Source: Owenweeksia sp964619125 (GTDB taxonomy: Bacteria > Bacteroidota > Bacteroidia > Flavobacteriales > Schleiferiaceae). Taken from it: 19,761 nucleotides of DNA. Under the pieces are notes generated by a model that saw only the letters and a list, made by a program, of their open reading frames with translations, had not been told where the DNA came from and made no database searches. The first letter of the stretch is position 1, and every line of letters begins with the position of its first letter. A program made the translations under genes and the position numbers. Location of the stretch: positions 1 to 19,761 of the forward strand of contig CAZUCA010000065.1 of assembly GCA_964619125.1 (NCBI GenBank), given 5' to 3'. Shown here in pieces: positions 5,848 through 12,397 of this stretch.

Positions 5848-7071
5848 TCAGGAATTTTTCTTGAGCAGGGCCATAAAGAACCCATCCGTAAGGGCGGAGG
5901 GATCGATGCGTTGCTGCTCCAGCAGTTCGAAATTAGGATTTGCCGCCAGAAATTTCTCTACTTGGGCTTCATTTTCGCGGCGCAGAATGGAACAGGTGGC
6001 ATAAACCATCAATCCTCCGGTCTTGAGCATCTGGCTGTAATCCTGGATGATATTGCCCTGGATTTTTTCCACCCGCTCAATGTGTTCCGGCTGCAACTTC
6101 CACTTGGTGTCGGGGTTGCGTTTGATAACGCCGGTTCCGGAACAGGGAACATCCAGTAAGAGGCGATCAGCACTGTTTTTTAAGCGCTTGATGGTTTTAG
6201 AGGATTCAATATGGCGTACCTCTATATTATGTGCCCCATTGCGCTTGGCGCGCTTCTTTAGCTCGTGCAACTTCCACTCTTCCACGTCCATGGCAATTAT
6301 GCTACCCTTGTTTTGCATTAGGGCGGCCAGGTGCAGGCTTTTACCGCCAGCACCTGCGCAGGCGTCAATAACGCGCATGCCCGCTTCGGGGCGCAGGTAA
6401 GGAGCTATTAACTGCGAACCACCATCCTGAACCTCAAACAGACCCTTCTTAAAGCTTTCGTGCTTAAAAGTATTTACCCGCCTTTTCAGCACCAGGCCCA
6501 CCTCGTTTTTGGGAAAAGCTTCCGTATCCACCCGTTCATCACGCAGGGTTTGCTGCAGGCTGCGGCGGTCGGTTTTTAGGCTGTTAGTGCGTATAATCAG
6601 TTCGGCCGGAAGGTTCATGGCCCGGGCTACTGCCGGCCAGCGCTCACCCAGTTCCTCCCTGGCCATCTGGTCGAACCAGATGGGGTAAGATTCCTGTACG
6701 CCAAGGTCTTGTGGTAAGGATGACTTGGCCTTGGCAATATCGAAATCGCGTACATCATCAAACTGATGCCATTCTGAAAGCTCGTAGCCTTTCCATTGCC
6801 ACCAGATACCAAACAGGCGGTACAGCTCCTTGCGTTTAAGGCTGGGCTCTTTGCCGTAAAGTTCCCAGAGGTAACGCCACCAGCGCACAATTTCATAGGT
6901 GGATTCGGCAATGAAGGCACGGTCACGCGCGCCCCATTTTCGGTTTGATTTGAGGATACGTTCAATGACCTTATCGGCATAATATCCCTTGCCAAAGGAA
7001 GTTTCGAGTGCTTCCATTACGGCAGCAACCAGGTTTTTGTGCAGGCGGGGACTTTCCTTTTCTGTATTCAA
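5848..7071 (-). CDS. RsmB/NOP2/Sun-family RNA (cytosine-5) methyltransferase
   Basis: This 407-residue enzyme should transfer methyl from S-adenosylmethionine to C5 of a cytosine, most likely in 16S rRNA. Residues 1-140 form the helical N-terminal region (LHKNLVAAV..AL, then WGARDRAFIAESTYEIVRW). An RNA-binding ferredoxin-like part lies at about 155-225. The methyltransferase domain follows, with SAM motif DACAGAGGKS (236-245), LLDVPCSGTG containing C310, and YATCSILRRENE containing the catalytic C360. Both cysteines of the two-cysteine mechanism are present. The best start is TTG at 7071. No upstream ATG exists before the in-frame TAA, and the first internal ATG (7017) would remove the conserved LHKNLV segment. 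murQ follows after 4 bases. The exact target (RsmB or RsmF type) is not determined. Confidence 0.92.
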   Translation of the reverse strand: MNTEKESPRLHKNLVAAVMEALETSFGKGYYADKVIERILKSNRKWGARDRAFIAESTYEIVRWWRYLWELYGKEPSLKRKELYRLFGIWWQWKGYELSEWHQFDDVRDFDIAKAKSSLPQDLGVQESYPIWFDQMAREELGERWPAVARAMNLPAELIIRTNSLKTDRRSLQQTLRDERVDTEAFPKNEVGLVLKRRVNTFKHESFKKGLFEVQDGGSQLIAPYLRPEAGMRVIDACAGAGGKSLHLAALMQNKGSIIAMDVEEWKLHELKKRAKRNGAHNIEVRHIESSKTIKRLKNSADRLLLDVPCSGTGVIKRNPDTKWKLQPEHIERVEKIQGNIIQDYSQMLKTGGLMVYATCSILRRENEAQVEKFLAANPNFELLEQQRIDPSALTDGFFMALLKKNS

Positions 7072-7082
7072 GTGCTTAAAAA

Positions 7083-7118
7083 TTTAAACCCGTAACCGCT
7101 CGGGGAGGCTACGGGTTT
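7083..7118 (-). terminator. Intrinsic terminator between E1 and methyltransferase genes
   Basis: AAACCCGTA (7086-7094) pairs with TACGGGTTT (7110-7118) around a GC-rich 15-base loop. On minus the stem runs into TTTAAATTTTT. It lies 25 bases past the E1 stop and just before the methyltransferase start, so it probably ends the E1 transcript. The TTTTG on the plus side makes a bidirectional role unlikely. Confidence 0.65.
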
Positions 7119-7142
7119 TGTAAATATAAAAACTGACCGTAT

Positions 7143-9566
7143 TTACACCGCAGGGTAGCGCTTAGGGTCAAATTCATGCATAATGCTGTTCACCTTTTCT
7201 ACCACGTCGTCAACCTGGGGTTTAGAAAAGTAGTCACCGTCAGAGCCATAGGCCGGGCGGTGAGGACGGGCACTCAGCGTTTGTGGTTTGCTGTCGAGGT
7301 GGCGGTATCCGCCTTGTTCTTCCAGAATCTGCTGCATAATAAAGGCACTGGCTCCACCGGGAACATCTTCGTCGATAACCAGCAGGCGGTTGCTGCGTGC
7401 CAGGCTTTTTACAATGTCGTGACTTAGGTCGAAGGGCAGTAGCGATTGCAGGTCGATAACCTCTGCCGAAATACCCATTTCTGCCAGTATTTCCGCGGCT
7501 TCCATTACAATGCGGCAGCTGCTGCCGTAAGTTACCAGGGTGATATCTTCACCCTCGCGAATTATTTCCACCTTGCCCAGTTCGGTGCGGATGTCAGCCA
7601 GATTGGCGGGAATTTGCTCCTTGAGGCGATAGCCATTGAGACACTCCACAATAATGCCGGGATCATCTCCCTCAAGGAGGGTGTTGTAAAAGCCGGCCGC
7701 CTGTACCATATTGCGGGGAACCAAAACGTGCATACCTCTCACGGCATTAATAATGGTGCCCATTGGGGAGCCTGAATGCCAGATGCCCTCAAGGCGGTGA
7801 CCACGGGTACGCACAATCACCGGTGCTTTCTGGCGCCCTTTGGTACGGTACTGCAGAGTGGCGAGATCATCGCTCATAATCTGCAGGGCGTACAGCAGGT
7901 AGTCGAGATATTGAATTTCCGCAATAGGGCGCAAGCCACGCATGGCCATTCCTATGCCTTCACCGAGGATGGTGGCCTCACGAATGCCGGTATCGTAAAC
8001 GCGGTTTTCACCGTGCTTGTCTTGCAGGCCTTCGAGCCCTTGGTTTACATCACCGATCTTTCCGCTGTCTTCGCCGAAAATCATTACTTCAGGACGATCG
8101 CCAAGAATACGGTCAAAATTTTCACGTAGTACAATACGGGCATCCACCGTTTGGCTGTCGTTATTGTATTCGGGCTTAACCTCCTTAATCTTTAGAGGGC
8201 TGAGCTCCGATTGACTGTAGAGATAGTCATTATAACGGTCTTTATTGGCCTGCCGGGCATTTTCAAGCCAGTTTTTGAGAGCTTCGCCCAACTGGCTTGA
8301 TTCGCTTCTCAGTTTCCAAAGGGCGCGACGGGCGGCCGAAAAGGCATCCTTGCGCAAGGGGTCTGCGGTAGCTTCCAACTCACTGGCCATCTGGGTTAAG
8401 GCTTCCTTTTGTGAAGATGCTTCCGCAGCCTGGCGAATGAGGCTGACCACCTCTTTCAGCTCTTCTTTAATGGGGGTGGTGTACTCCTTCCAGGCCGCCG
8501 CCTTGGCCTGACGGGCGCTGGTTTTTGCTTCTTTTTCTACCGCGTCGAGTTCTTCTGCGCTGGCAATACCGCGGTTTTCAATCCACTCGCGCATCTTTTT
8601 AATGCAGTCAAAGTCCTTTTCCCAGTTGAGGCGCTGCTCATTTTTGTAGCGTTCATGCGAGCCACTGGTAGAGTGGCCCTGGGGCTGGGTAATTTCCTGC
8701 ACGTGGATTAGAATAGGAATATGCTCTTCGCGGGCAATTTTCTCGGCCTTGCGGTAAGTATCTATCAGCTCGGCGTAATCCCAGCCTTTCACCCTGAAAA
8801 TGCGATAACCGTTGGTGTTTTCTTCTTTTTCGAAGCCTTTCAGAATCTCCGAAATATTTTCCTTGGTGGTTTGGTATTTACTGTGTACCGAAATTCCGTA
8901 GTCGTCATCCCACACCGATATTACCATGGGAACCTGCAGGACACCGGCGGCATTAAAGGTTTCCCAAAACAAACCCTCACTGGTAGAGGCATTGCCAATT
9001 GTGCCCCAGGCAATTTCATTGCCGTTATTCGAAAATTTCTTCCAGTCTTTCAGTCCCTTATTGCTGCGGTACATCTTTGAGGCTTCTGCCAGTCCCAGCA
9101 GGCGAGGCATCTGGCCGGCGGTGGGGGAAATGTCGGCCGACGAATTCTTTTGAGCCATCAGGTCTTTCCACTCCCCACTGGCATCAAGGCTTTGGGTGGT
9201 AAAGTGGCCGTTCATCTGGCGTCCGGCCGAGGCAGGTTCATGCTCGTGATCGGTATCGGCATAAAGACTAGCGAAAAATTGCTGGGTATTGAGCTGGCCA
9301 ATGGCCATCATAAAGGTTTGATCACGATAGTAACCTGAGCGGAAGTCACCATCGCGGAATACCTTGGCCCAGGCAATCTGGGCTATTTCCTTACCATCGC
9401 CGAAAATCCCGAATTTTGCCTTGCCGGTAAGTACCTCCCGACGACCAATAAGGCTGGCCTCACGGCTTTCTACCGCCAGGCGGTAGTCGTTAATTACCAA
9501 TTGGGCATATTCTTTATTCTTATCAGTTGCAGCCGAAGTGGCCGATGGACTTTGGGTGTTGCTCAT
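7143..9566 (-). CDS. Fused 2-oxoacid dehydrogenase E1 component, alpha and beta subunits
   Basis: The 807-residue protein joins E1-alpha (about 20-330) and E1-beta (about 475-800) through a charged helical linker rich in Ala, Glu and Lys (about 335-460). E1 decarboxylates a 2-oxoacid (pyruvate or branched chain; not distinguishable here) with thiamine diphosphate and passes the acyl group to lipoyl-E2. The alpha part has the GHSTSG loop with H298. Its cofactor motif reads GNASTSEG...WDDDYGIS where classical E1-alpha has GDG...NNxY. N192 and D221 therefore sit where the Mg ligands Asp and Asn normally are; Y223 is kept. The beta part has FGEDSG, E530 in TGIREATILGEG, AEIQYLDYLL and H597 (WHSGSP). 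Fused E1 genes are usual in this phylum. No E2 or E3 gene is adjacent. A very good promoter lies upstream. Confidence 0.92.
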   Translation of the reverse strand: MSNTQSPSATSAATDKNKEYAQLVINDYRLAVESREASLIGRREVLTGKAKFGIFGDGKEIAQIAWAKVFRDGDFRSGYYRDQTFMMAIGQLNTQQFFASLYADTDHEHEPASAGRQMNGHFTTQSLDASGEWKDLMAQKNSSADISPTAGQMPRLLGLAEASKMYRSNKGLKDWKKFSNNGNEIAWGTIGNASTSEGLFWETFNAAGVLQVPMVISVWDDDYGISVHSKYQTTKENISEILKGFEKEENTNGYRIFRVKGWDYAELIDTYRKAEKIAREEHIPILIHVQEITQPQGHSTSGSHERYKNEQRLNWEKDFDCIKKMREWIENRGIASAEELDAVEKEAKTSARQAKAAAWKEYTTPIKEELKEVVSLIRQAAEASSQKEALTQMASELEATADPLRKDAFSAARRALWKLRSESSQLGEALKNWLENARQANKDRYNDYLYSQSELSPLKIKEVKPEYNNDSQTVDARIVLRENFDRILGDRPEVMIFGEDSGKIGDVNQGLEGLQDKHGENRVYDTGIREATILGEGIGMAMRGLRPIAEIQYLDYLLYALQIMSDDLATLQYRTKGRQKAPVIVRTRGHRLEGIWHSGSPMGTIINAVRGMHVLVPRNMVQAAGFYNTLLEGDDPGIIVECLNGYRLKEQIPANLADIRTELGKVEIIREGEDITLVTYGSSCRIVMEAAEILAEMGISAEVIDLQSLLPFDLSHDIVKSLARSNRLLVIDEDVPGGASAFIMQQILEEQGGYRHLDSKPQTLSARPHRPAYGSDGDYFSKPQVDDVVEKVNSIMHEFDPKRYPAV

Positions 9567-9588
9567 GGAATCTTTTTTTGGGAGGTGG

Positions 9589-9620
9589 CAAATTTAGCCA
9601 AATATGCCCGCCCTTTCAAA
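9589..9620 (-). promoter_or_regulatory. Bacteroidota-type promoter of the E1 gene
   Basis: On the minus strand TTTG (9620-9617) is followed by exactly 20 bases and then TAAATTTG (9596-9589). This is a full match to the TTTG / TAnnTTTG -33/-7 consensus known from Bacteroides and Flavobacterium. The -7 element ends 22 bases before the ATG at 9566, so the 5' leader is short. Confidence 0.8.
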
Positions 9621-9708
9621 AGTGATTCCATTTGATTGACCGCCGGGCCTGAAGGCAGATTTTCAGGGGCATGGTAGCAGCATTGGCCATATTTCACTAC
9701 CTTATATG

Positions 9709-9739
9709 TTGAAAATGGATGAACTAAAAGCTAGTCTTG
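9709..9739 (+). promoter_or_regulatory. Probable promoter of the response regulator gene
   Basis: TTG (9709-9711), a 20-base spacer and TAGTCTTG (9732-9739) match the Bacteroidota consensus with one mismatch in the -7 element. The ATG at 9769 is 29 bases downstream. It points away from the E1 promoter within the same 202-base divergent region. Confidence 0.5.
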
Positions 9740-9768
9740 GTTTTTTCATTGAATGAATCAGCTTGATT

Positions 9769-10185
9769 ATGCCGCACCGTAAACACCTTTGTATTGTAGA
9801 CAATGACCGGATTTACCAGTTTACAGTAAAAAAGACACTGGAATTGATGAAATCCGATTGCCGTCTTTCAATTTTTAGTGATGGTCTCGAAGCCATTGCC
9901 TTCCTGCGCAATTGCCTCGACTGCCCCGATGATACTCCGGATATTATTCTGCTTGACCTTAAAATGCCCATGCTTGATGGCTGGGGCTTCCTGAAGGAAT
10001 ACAGTAAATTTCATGATGAGCTGGGGCGTGAGGTACAGCTTTATTTTACCACCTCCAGCATTGATGACAGTGATCGCAAGCGGGCGCTTGAAAATCCCGT
10101 AGTAAACGGTTTTATGGATAAGCCGGTAAGCTATCACGACTTGCAGGAAGTTTTCGCCAAATTGCAGATTACCGCTACCGCTTAA
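9769..10185 (+). CDS. Single-domain response regulator (receiver only)
   Basis: The 138-residue product is one receiver domain without an output domain. The phospho-acceptor is D63 (ILLDLKMP), the switch Thr/Ser is in YFTTSS (93-97), and the invariant lysine is K118 (MDKPV). The acidic pocket reads VDND: D11 and D13 are acidic, but the position of the second acid in the common VDD form is N12. A TTG two codons upstream (9763) is in frame; the ATG at 9769 is preferred. Such CheY-like proteins relay phosphate or bind a partner rather than DNA. No histidine kinase is encoded nearby, so its partner is unknown. The gene diverges from the E1 gene and precedes the cold-shock gene, with no evidence of co-transcription with the latter. 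Confidence 0.88.
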   Translation: MPHRKHLCIVDNDRIYQFTVKKTLELMKSDCRLSIFSDGLEAIAFLRNCLDCPDDTPDIILLDLKMPMLDGWGFLKEYSKFHDELGREVQLYFTTSSIDDSDRKRALENPVVNGFMDKPVSYHDLQEVFAKLQITATA

Positions 10186-10194
10186 GCAATATTT

Positions 10195-10271
10195 CAGGCT
10201 TTTTGGCGGTCAGTTTTGTCTTCTTAATTGGTAAACTGAGGCGGTTTTAGCCTGCAATAGTCCTTTTTTTT
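10195..10271 (+). terminator. Probable terminator of the response regulator gene
   Basis: A nested structure is possible: CAGGCT (10195-10200) with AGCCTG (10249-10254), and inside it TCAGTTT (10210-10216) with AAACTGA (10233-10239). Nine bases later comes a run of eight T (10264-10271). A competing small hairpin AGGC/GCCT at the 3' foot is also possible. The gap between stem and T-run makes it less than textbook. Confidence 0.4.
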
Positions 10272-10424
10272 ACGATTTAAGTCTTAAAATTTGATGGTAG
10301 TTGAGGTGGCCTTTGGCCTGACTCACACCGCTTCCTGCCTAAAACTTGCTGACTTTCAGAAGTGAACCCGCGTGAGGGGGGCTGAATTTTTCGGCCTTCA
10401 AGTGAAAGGGGTAGGATAATAAAC

Positions 10425-10432
10425 TATCTTCG
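10425..10432 (+). promoter_or_regulatory. Possible -7 element of the cold-shock gene
   Basis: TATCTTCG differs from TAnnTTTG at one base and lies 29 bases before the ATG at 10462. A matching -33 TTTG was not found at about 20 bases upstream. The leader between it and the start is AT-rich and free of strong structure. Confidence 0.4.
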
Positions 10433-10461
10433 CTGCATTATTAATTTTTTATTTTTCAGTA

Positions 10462-10653
10462 ATGCCTACAGGTAAGATTAAATTTTTCAATGAGTCTAAA
10501 GGTTACGGATTTATCACCGACGACCAGACTCAGCAAGACGTTTTTGTACACGTTTCAGGCCTTAACCAGGACGTACGTGAAGGTGACTCCGTATCATACG
10601 AGGTTAGAGAAGGTAAAAGAGGACTTAACGCGGTTAATGTAGAGATCGCCTAA
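10462..10653 (+). CDS. Cold-shock domain protein (CspA family)
   Basis: This 63-residue protein is a single cold-shock domain, the usual length for the family. Both nucleic-acid-binding motifs are intact: RNP1 KGYGFI (13-18) and RNP2 DVFVHVS (26-32). The start GKIKFFNESKGYGFI is canonical. Such proteins bind single-stranded RNA and DNA in the cytoplasm and melt RNA structure, either on cold shock or constitutively. Codons appear restricted to a preferred set (many GGT, CGT and GTA), unlike the genes around it, which suggests high expression. It is monocistronic, with its own probable promoter and a strong terminator directly after. Confidence 0.95.
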   Translation: MPTGKIKFFNESKGYGFITDDQTQQDVFVHVSGLNQDVREGDSVSYEVREGKRGLNAVNVEIA

Positions 10654-10678
10654 GTTTTTCTTCCTTTATAAAATGTTG

Positions 10679-10706
10679 AAGCCCCGGCCATGTGTCGGGG
10701 CTTTTT
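10679..10706 (+). terminator. Intrinsic terminator of the cold-shock gene
   Basis: AAGCCCCG (10679-10686) pairs with CGGGGCTT (10696-10703) around a 9-base loop, followed by TTTTTATTTTT. It lies 25 bases after the cold-shock stop. The convergent minus-strand gene ends at 10725, but the minus side lacks a clear U-tract. Confidence 0.88.
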
Positions 10707-10724
10707 ATTTTTGGTCGCTTTGGG

Positions 10725-12245
10725 TTATAACTTATAGAAGGCCTGCCGCTGCAGAGGTTGCCCACCCTGGCTTTTCAGCAATAGCAGATAGCTGCCCGCA
10801 GGCAGTTGGCCTAGCTCAACCCTCTGACTGGCCTCCTCAGAAAGGCGTTTGTGTAAGATCAGCGTGCCTCTTTGATCCCTTACTTCCAGCCATAGTTCTT
10901 CTCGAACTGATCTGCGCTCCAGGATAATATAATCATCAGCCGGATTGGGAAATATGGCGCTTAGCGGTGTACCTGCTTCACTGAGGTTGGTGCTGTTACA
11001 GTCGCTTACCACTACCAGCAGGCTATCGCCACCCTGGGCCTCAAAGCCGCAGGGGCTTAGCAGGGTATTGCCGTCACTGCCGGTTCGGAGAAAGAGCTTA
11101 AAACTGTCGTTGTAGCTAAAGCCGTTAAATACTTCCAGTTCAATCAAATTAGCTGTGTCCGCATTATTAAGCGGGCGGGCGCCAATAATCGGCATCAGCT
11201 GGTTTTGGCTGTTCACCATCCTGAAGTCACTGCCATCAGAGGCCAGGGAACTACTGAGAAACTTATAGGGACTTCGGACAAGGATGGTGCTGTCACCACA
11301 GGATGCAATTACGCTACCACTTTGAAGGCTGTCAACCGGCGGGAGTGGATGCCAGTCATTGGCTGGGTTTGAACAGTGATTGCTGACAAACAGGATAGCC
11401 TCCCTACTAACTTCACCAACTTTAAGCCACATGGCAAGTATGGTATCGAAAGTGTATTCTTCCACCCTGAATTTTACCAGGGCCATTTGCTCATTTAGGG
11501 GTTGAAAAGTAATAGTACCGTTAGTTGGATTTATCTGAATAGGGGTAATAGAGGCAAAAGGATGGTTAGAGGTAAAGGGTGTTTTTAAGGCAATGGTGGT
11601 TTTACCGTTGTAGTTACAGTTCAGCTGGTAGTTGGATTGCTGGAAGTCGAAGCTGAACAGCAGGGAATCGCCGTCTGATTCATTCGATTCATGCTCCCAC
11701 TGCACCGGTCGGTTAGTATTGCTGCAGAAATAGCCAATGCCCTCGCGCTTAAAGCGGGGTGAGCTATTGGGCCGTAACAAATTGTTTAGTAAAGCGTCCG
11801 TTACCATCGATTGGGAACCGGAGCTGAGGTTGGTCATATTGCTAGGTCGGCAGCAAGCCTCATAGCTAAATCGGAAATCACCGCATTTACCGGGTAGCAC
11901 TACTGTATCCTGGAAGATATAGGTCATGATAGAGGTACCGTAAGACAGGCTGTCTACAATTGTTTTACAACTGTTGTTAGCTGCCAGTGGGTTTGGTCCG
12001 GGGGGATAAATTTGGGGTAGGATTACTGAAGTGGAGCCAAAGCAACTACTGGAAATACATATGGTCCCAGGATTACCCAGATATGTGACATCTTCCTTAT
12101 AAATCAGTAGCCGAAGCAGATACTGATGGGCCACTCCAGTGGAATCACCGATATATCGGTAACTGATTTCACTGCCAACCACATGGGAGGCTTGCAATGA
12201 AGGCATTGAGAACAGCCCCAAAATAATAAAGATTAGCTTTTTCAT
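10725..12245 (-). CDS. Secreted 12-cysteine protein with T9SS sorting domain (paralogue A)
   Basis: The 506-residue protein has a signal peptide (residues 1-19), and the mature start ASHVVGSEISYRYIG resembles the N terminus of many large Bacteroidota surface proteins. The body (20-418) contains exactly 12 cysteines: 63, 68, 93, 121, 131, 132, 174, 210, 291, 316, 399 and 416. It also has the acidic motif SDGDSLLFSFDF (190-201), CGDST (316-320), DGSDFR and GSDGNTLLSPCGFE. Residues about 430-506 are a type A T9SS tail (FPNPADDYI ... LPAGSYLLLLKS). The cysteine positions line up with paralogues C and D in this window, so disulfides in a shared extracellular fold are likely. Function is unknown. 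It lies downstream of the giant gene but behind a terminator, so it is probably its own transcript. Confidence 0.87.
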   Translation of the reverse strand: MKKLIFIILGLFSMPSLQASHVVGSEISYRYIGDSTGVAHQYLLRLLIYKEDVTYLGNPGTICISSSCFGSTSVILPQIYPPGPNPLAANNSCKTIVDSLSYGTSIMTYIFQDTVVLPGKCGDFRFSYEACCRPSNMTNLSSGSQSMVTDALLNNLLRPNSSPRFKREGIGYFCSNTNRPVQWEHESNESDGDSLLFSFDFQQSNYQLNCNYNGKTTIALKTPFTSNHPFASITPIQINPTNGTITFQPLNEQMALVKFRVEEYTFDTILAMWLKVGEVSREAILFVSNHCSNPANDWHPLPPVDSLQSGSVIASCGDSTILVRSPYKFLSSSLASDGSDFRMVNSQNQLMPIIGARPLNNADTANLIELEVFNGFSYNDSFKLFLRTGSDGNTLLSPCGFEAQGGDSLLVVVSDCNSTNLSEAGTPLSAIFPNPADDYIILERRSVREELWLEVRDQRGTLILHKRLSEEASQRVELGQLPAGSYLLLLKSQGGQPLQRQAFYKL

Positions 12246-12268
12246 CAGGTGGTTTAAGTGACGGTGTT

Positions 12269-12276
12269 GAAAGCTA
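12269..12276 (-). promoter_or_regulatory. Weak candidate -7 element of paralogue A
   Basis: TAGCTTTC on the minus strand differs from TAnnTTTG at the last base and ends 23 bases before the ATG at 12245. No TTTG -33 element was found at the proper distance. Placement between the upstream terminator and the gene is the main support. Confidence 0.25.
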
Positions 12277-12347
12277 AAACTAAGAGGAAAATAATCGCTT
12301 GTGAATAGTCAATTATTGAGTGGTCTCGGCCGAAGATTTATCCTATT

Positions 12348-12376
12348 AAAAAAGCCCCCGCTATGCGGAGGCTTTT
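12348..12376 (-). terminator. Intrinsic terminator of the giant secreted-protein gene
   Basis: On the minus strand AAAAGCCTCCGC pairs with GCGGGGGCTTTT around a 3-base loop, with a single U-G wobble, followed by a six-base U-run. It lies 21 bases after the stop at 12398. On the plus strand the wobble becomes a C-A mismatch, so it is oriented for minus. Confidence 0.85.
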
Positions 12377-12397
12377 GTTGGCTAAATTTTAAGAGAA

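Larger units (their letters stand above)
10186..10461. other. 276-base intergenic region before the cold-shock gene
   Basis: No coding frame is supported here. It holds the probable response-regulator terminator (10195-10271), a GGCC-TTT-GGCC mini-hairpin near 10308-10318, a 6-bp stem with one G-U pair (10380-10385 with 10391-10396), and the probable cold-shock promoter near 10425. If transcription starts at that promoter, the cold-shock leader is only about 30 AT-rich bases. A longer leader would include the two hairpins. Confidence 0.5.

Noticed and set aside
5844..5885. Longer murQ starting at the ATG at 5885
   Set aside because: It would overlap the upstream methyltransferase by 38 bases and add 14 residues not typical of MurQ. 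The ATG at 5843 fits the operon spacing.
7446..8129. Plus-strand open frames opposite the E1 gene
   Set aside because: They mirror the codon pattern of the E1 coding strand and show no family motif; they are antisense shadows.
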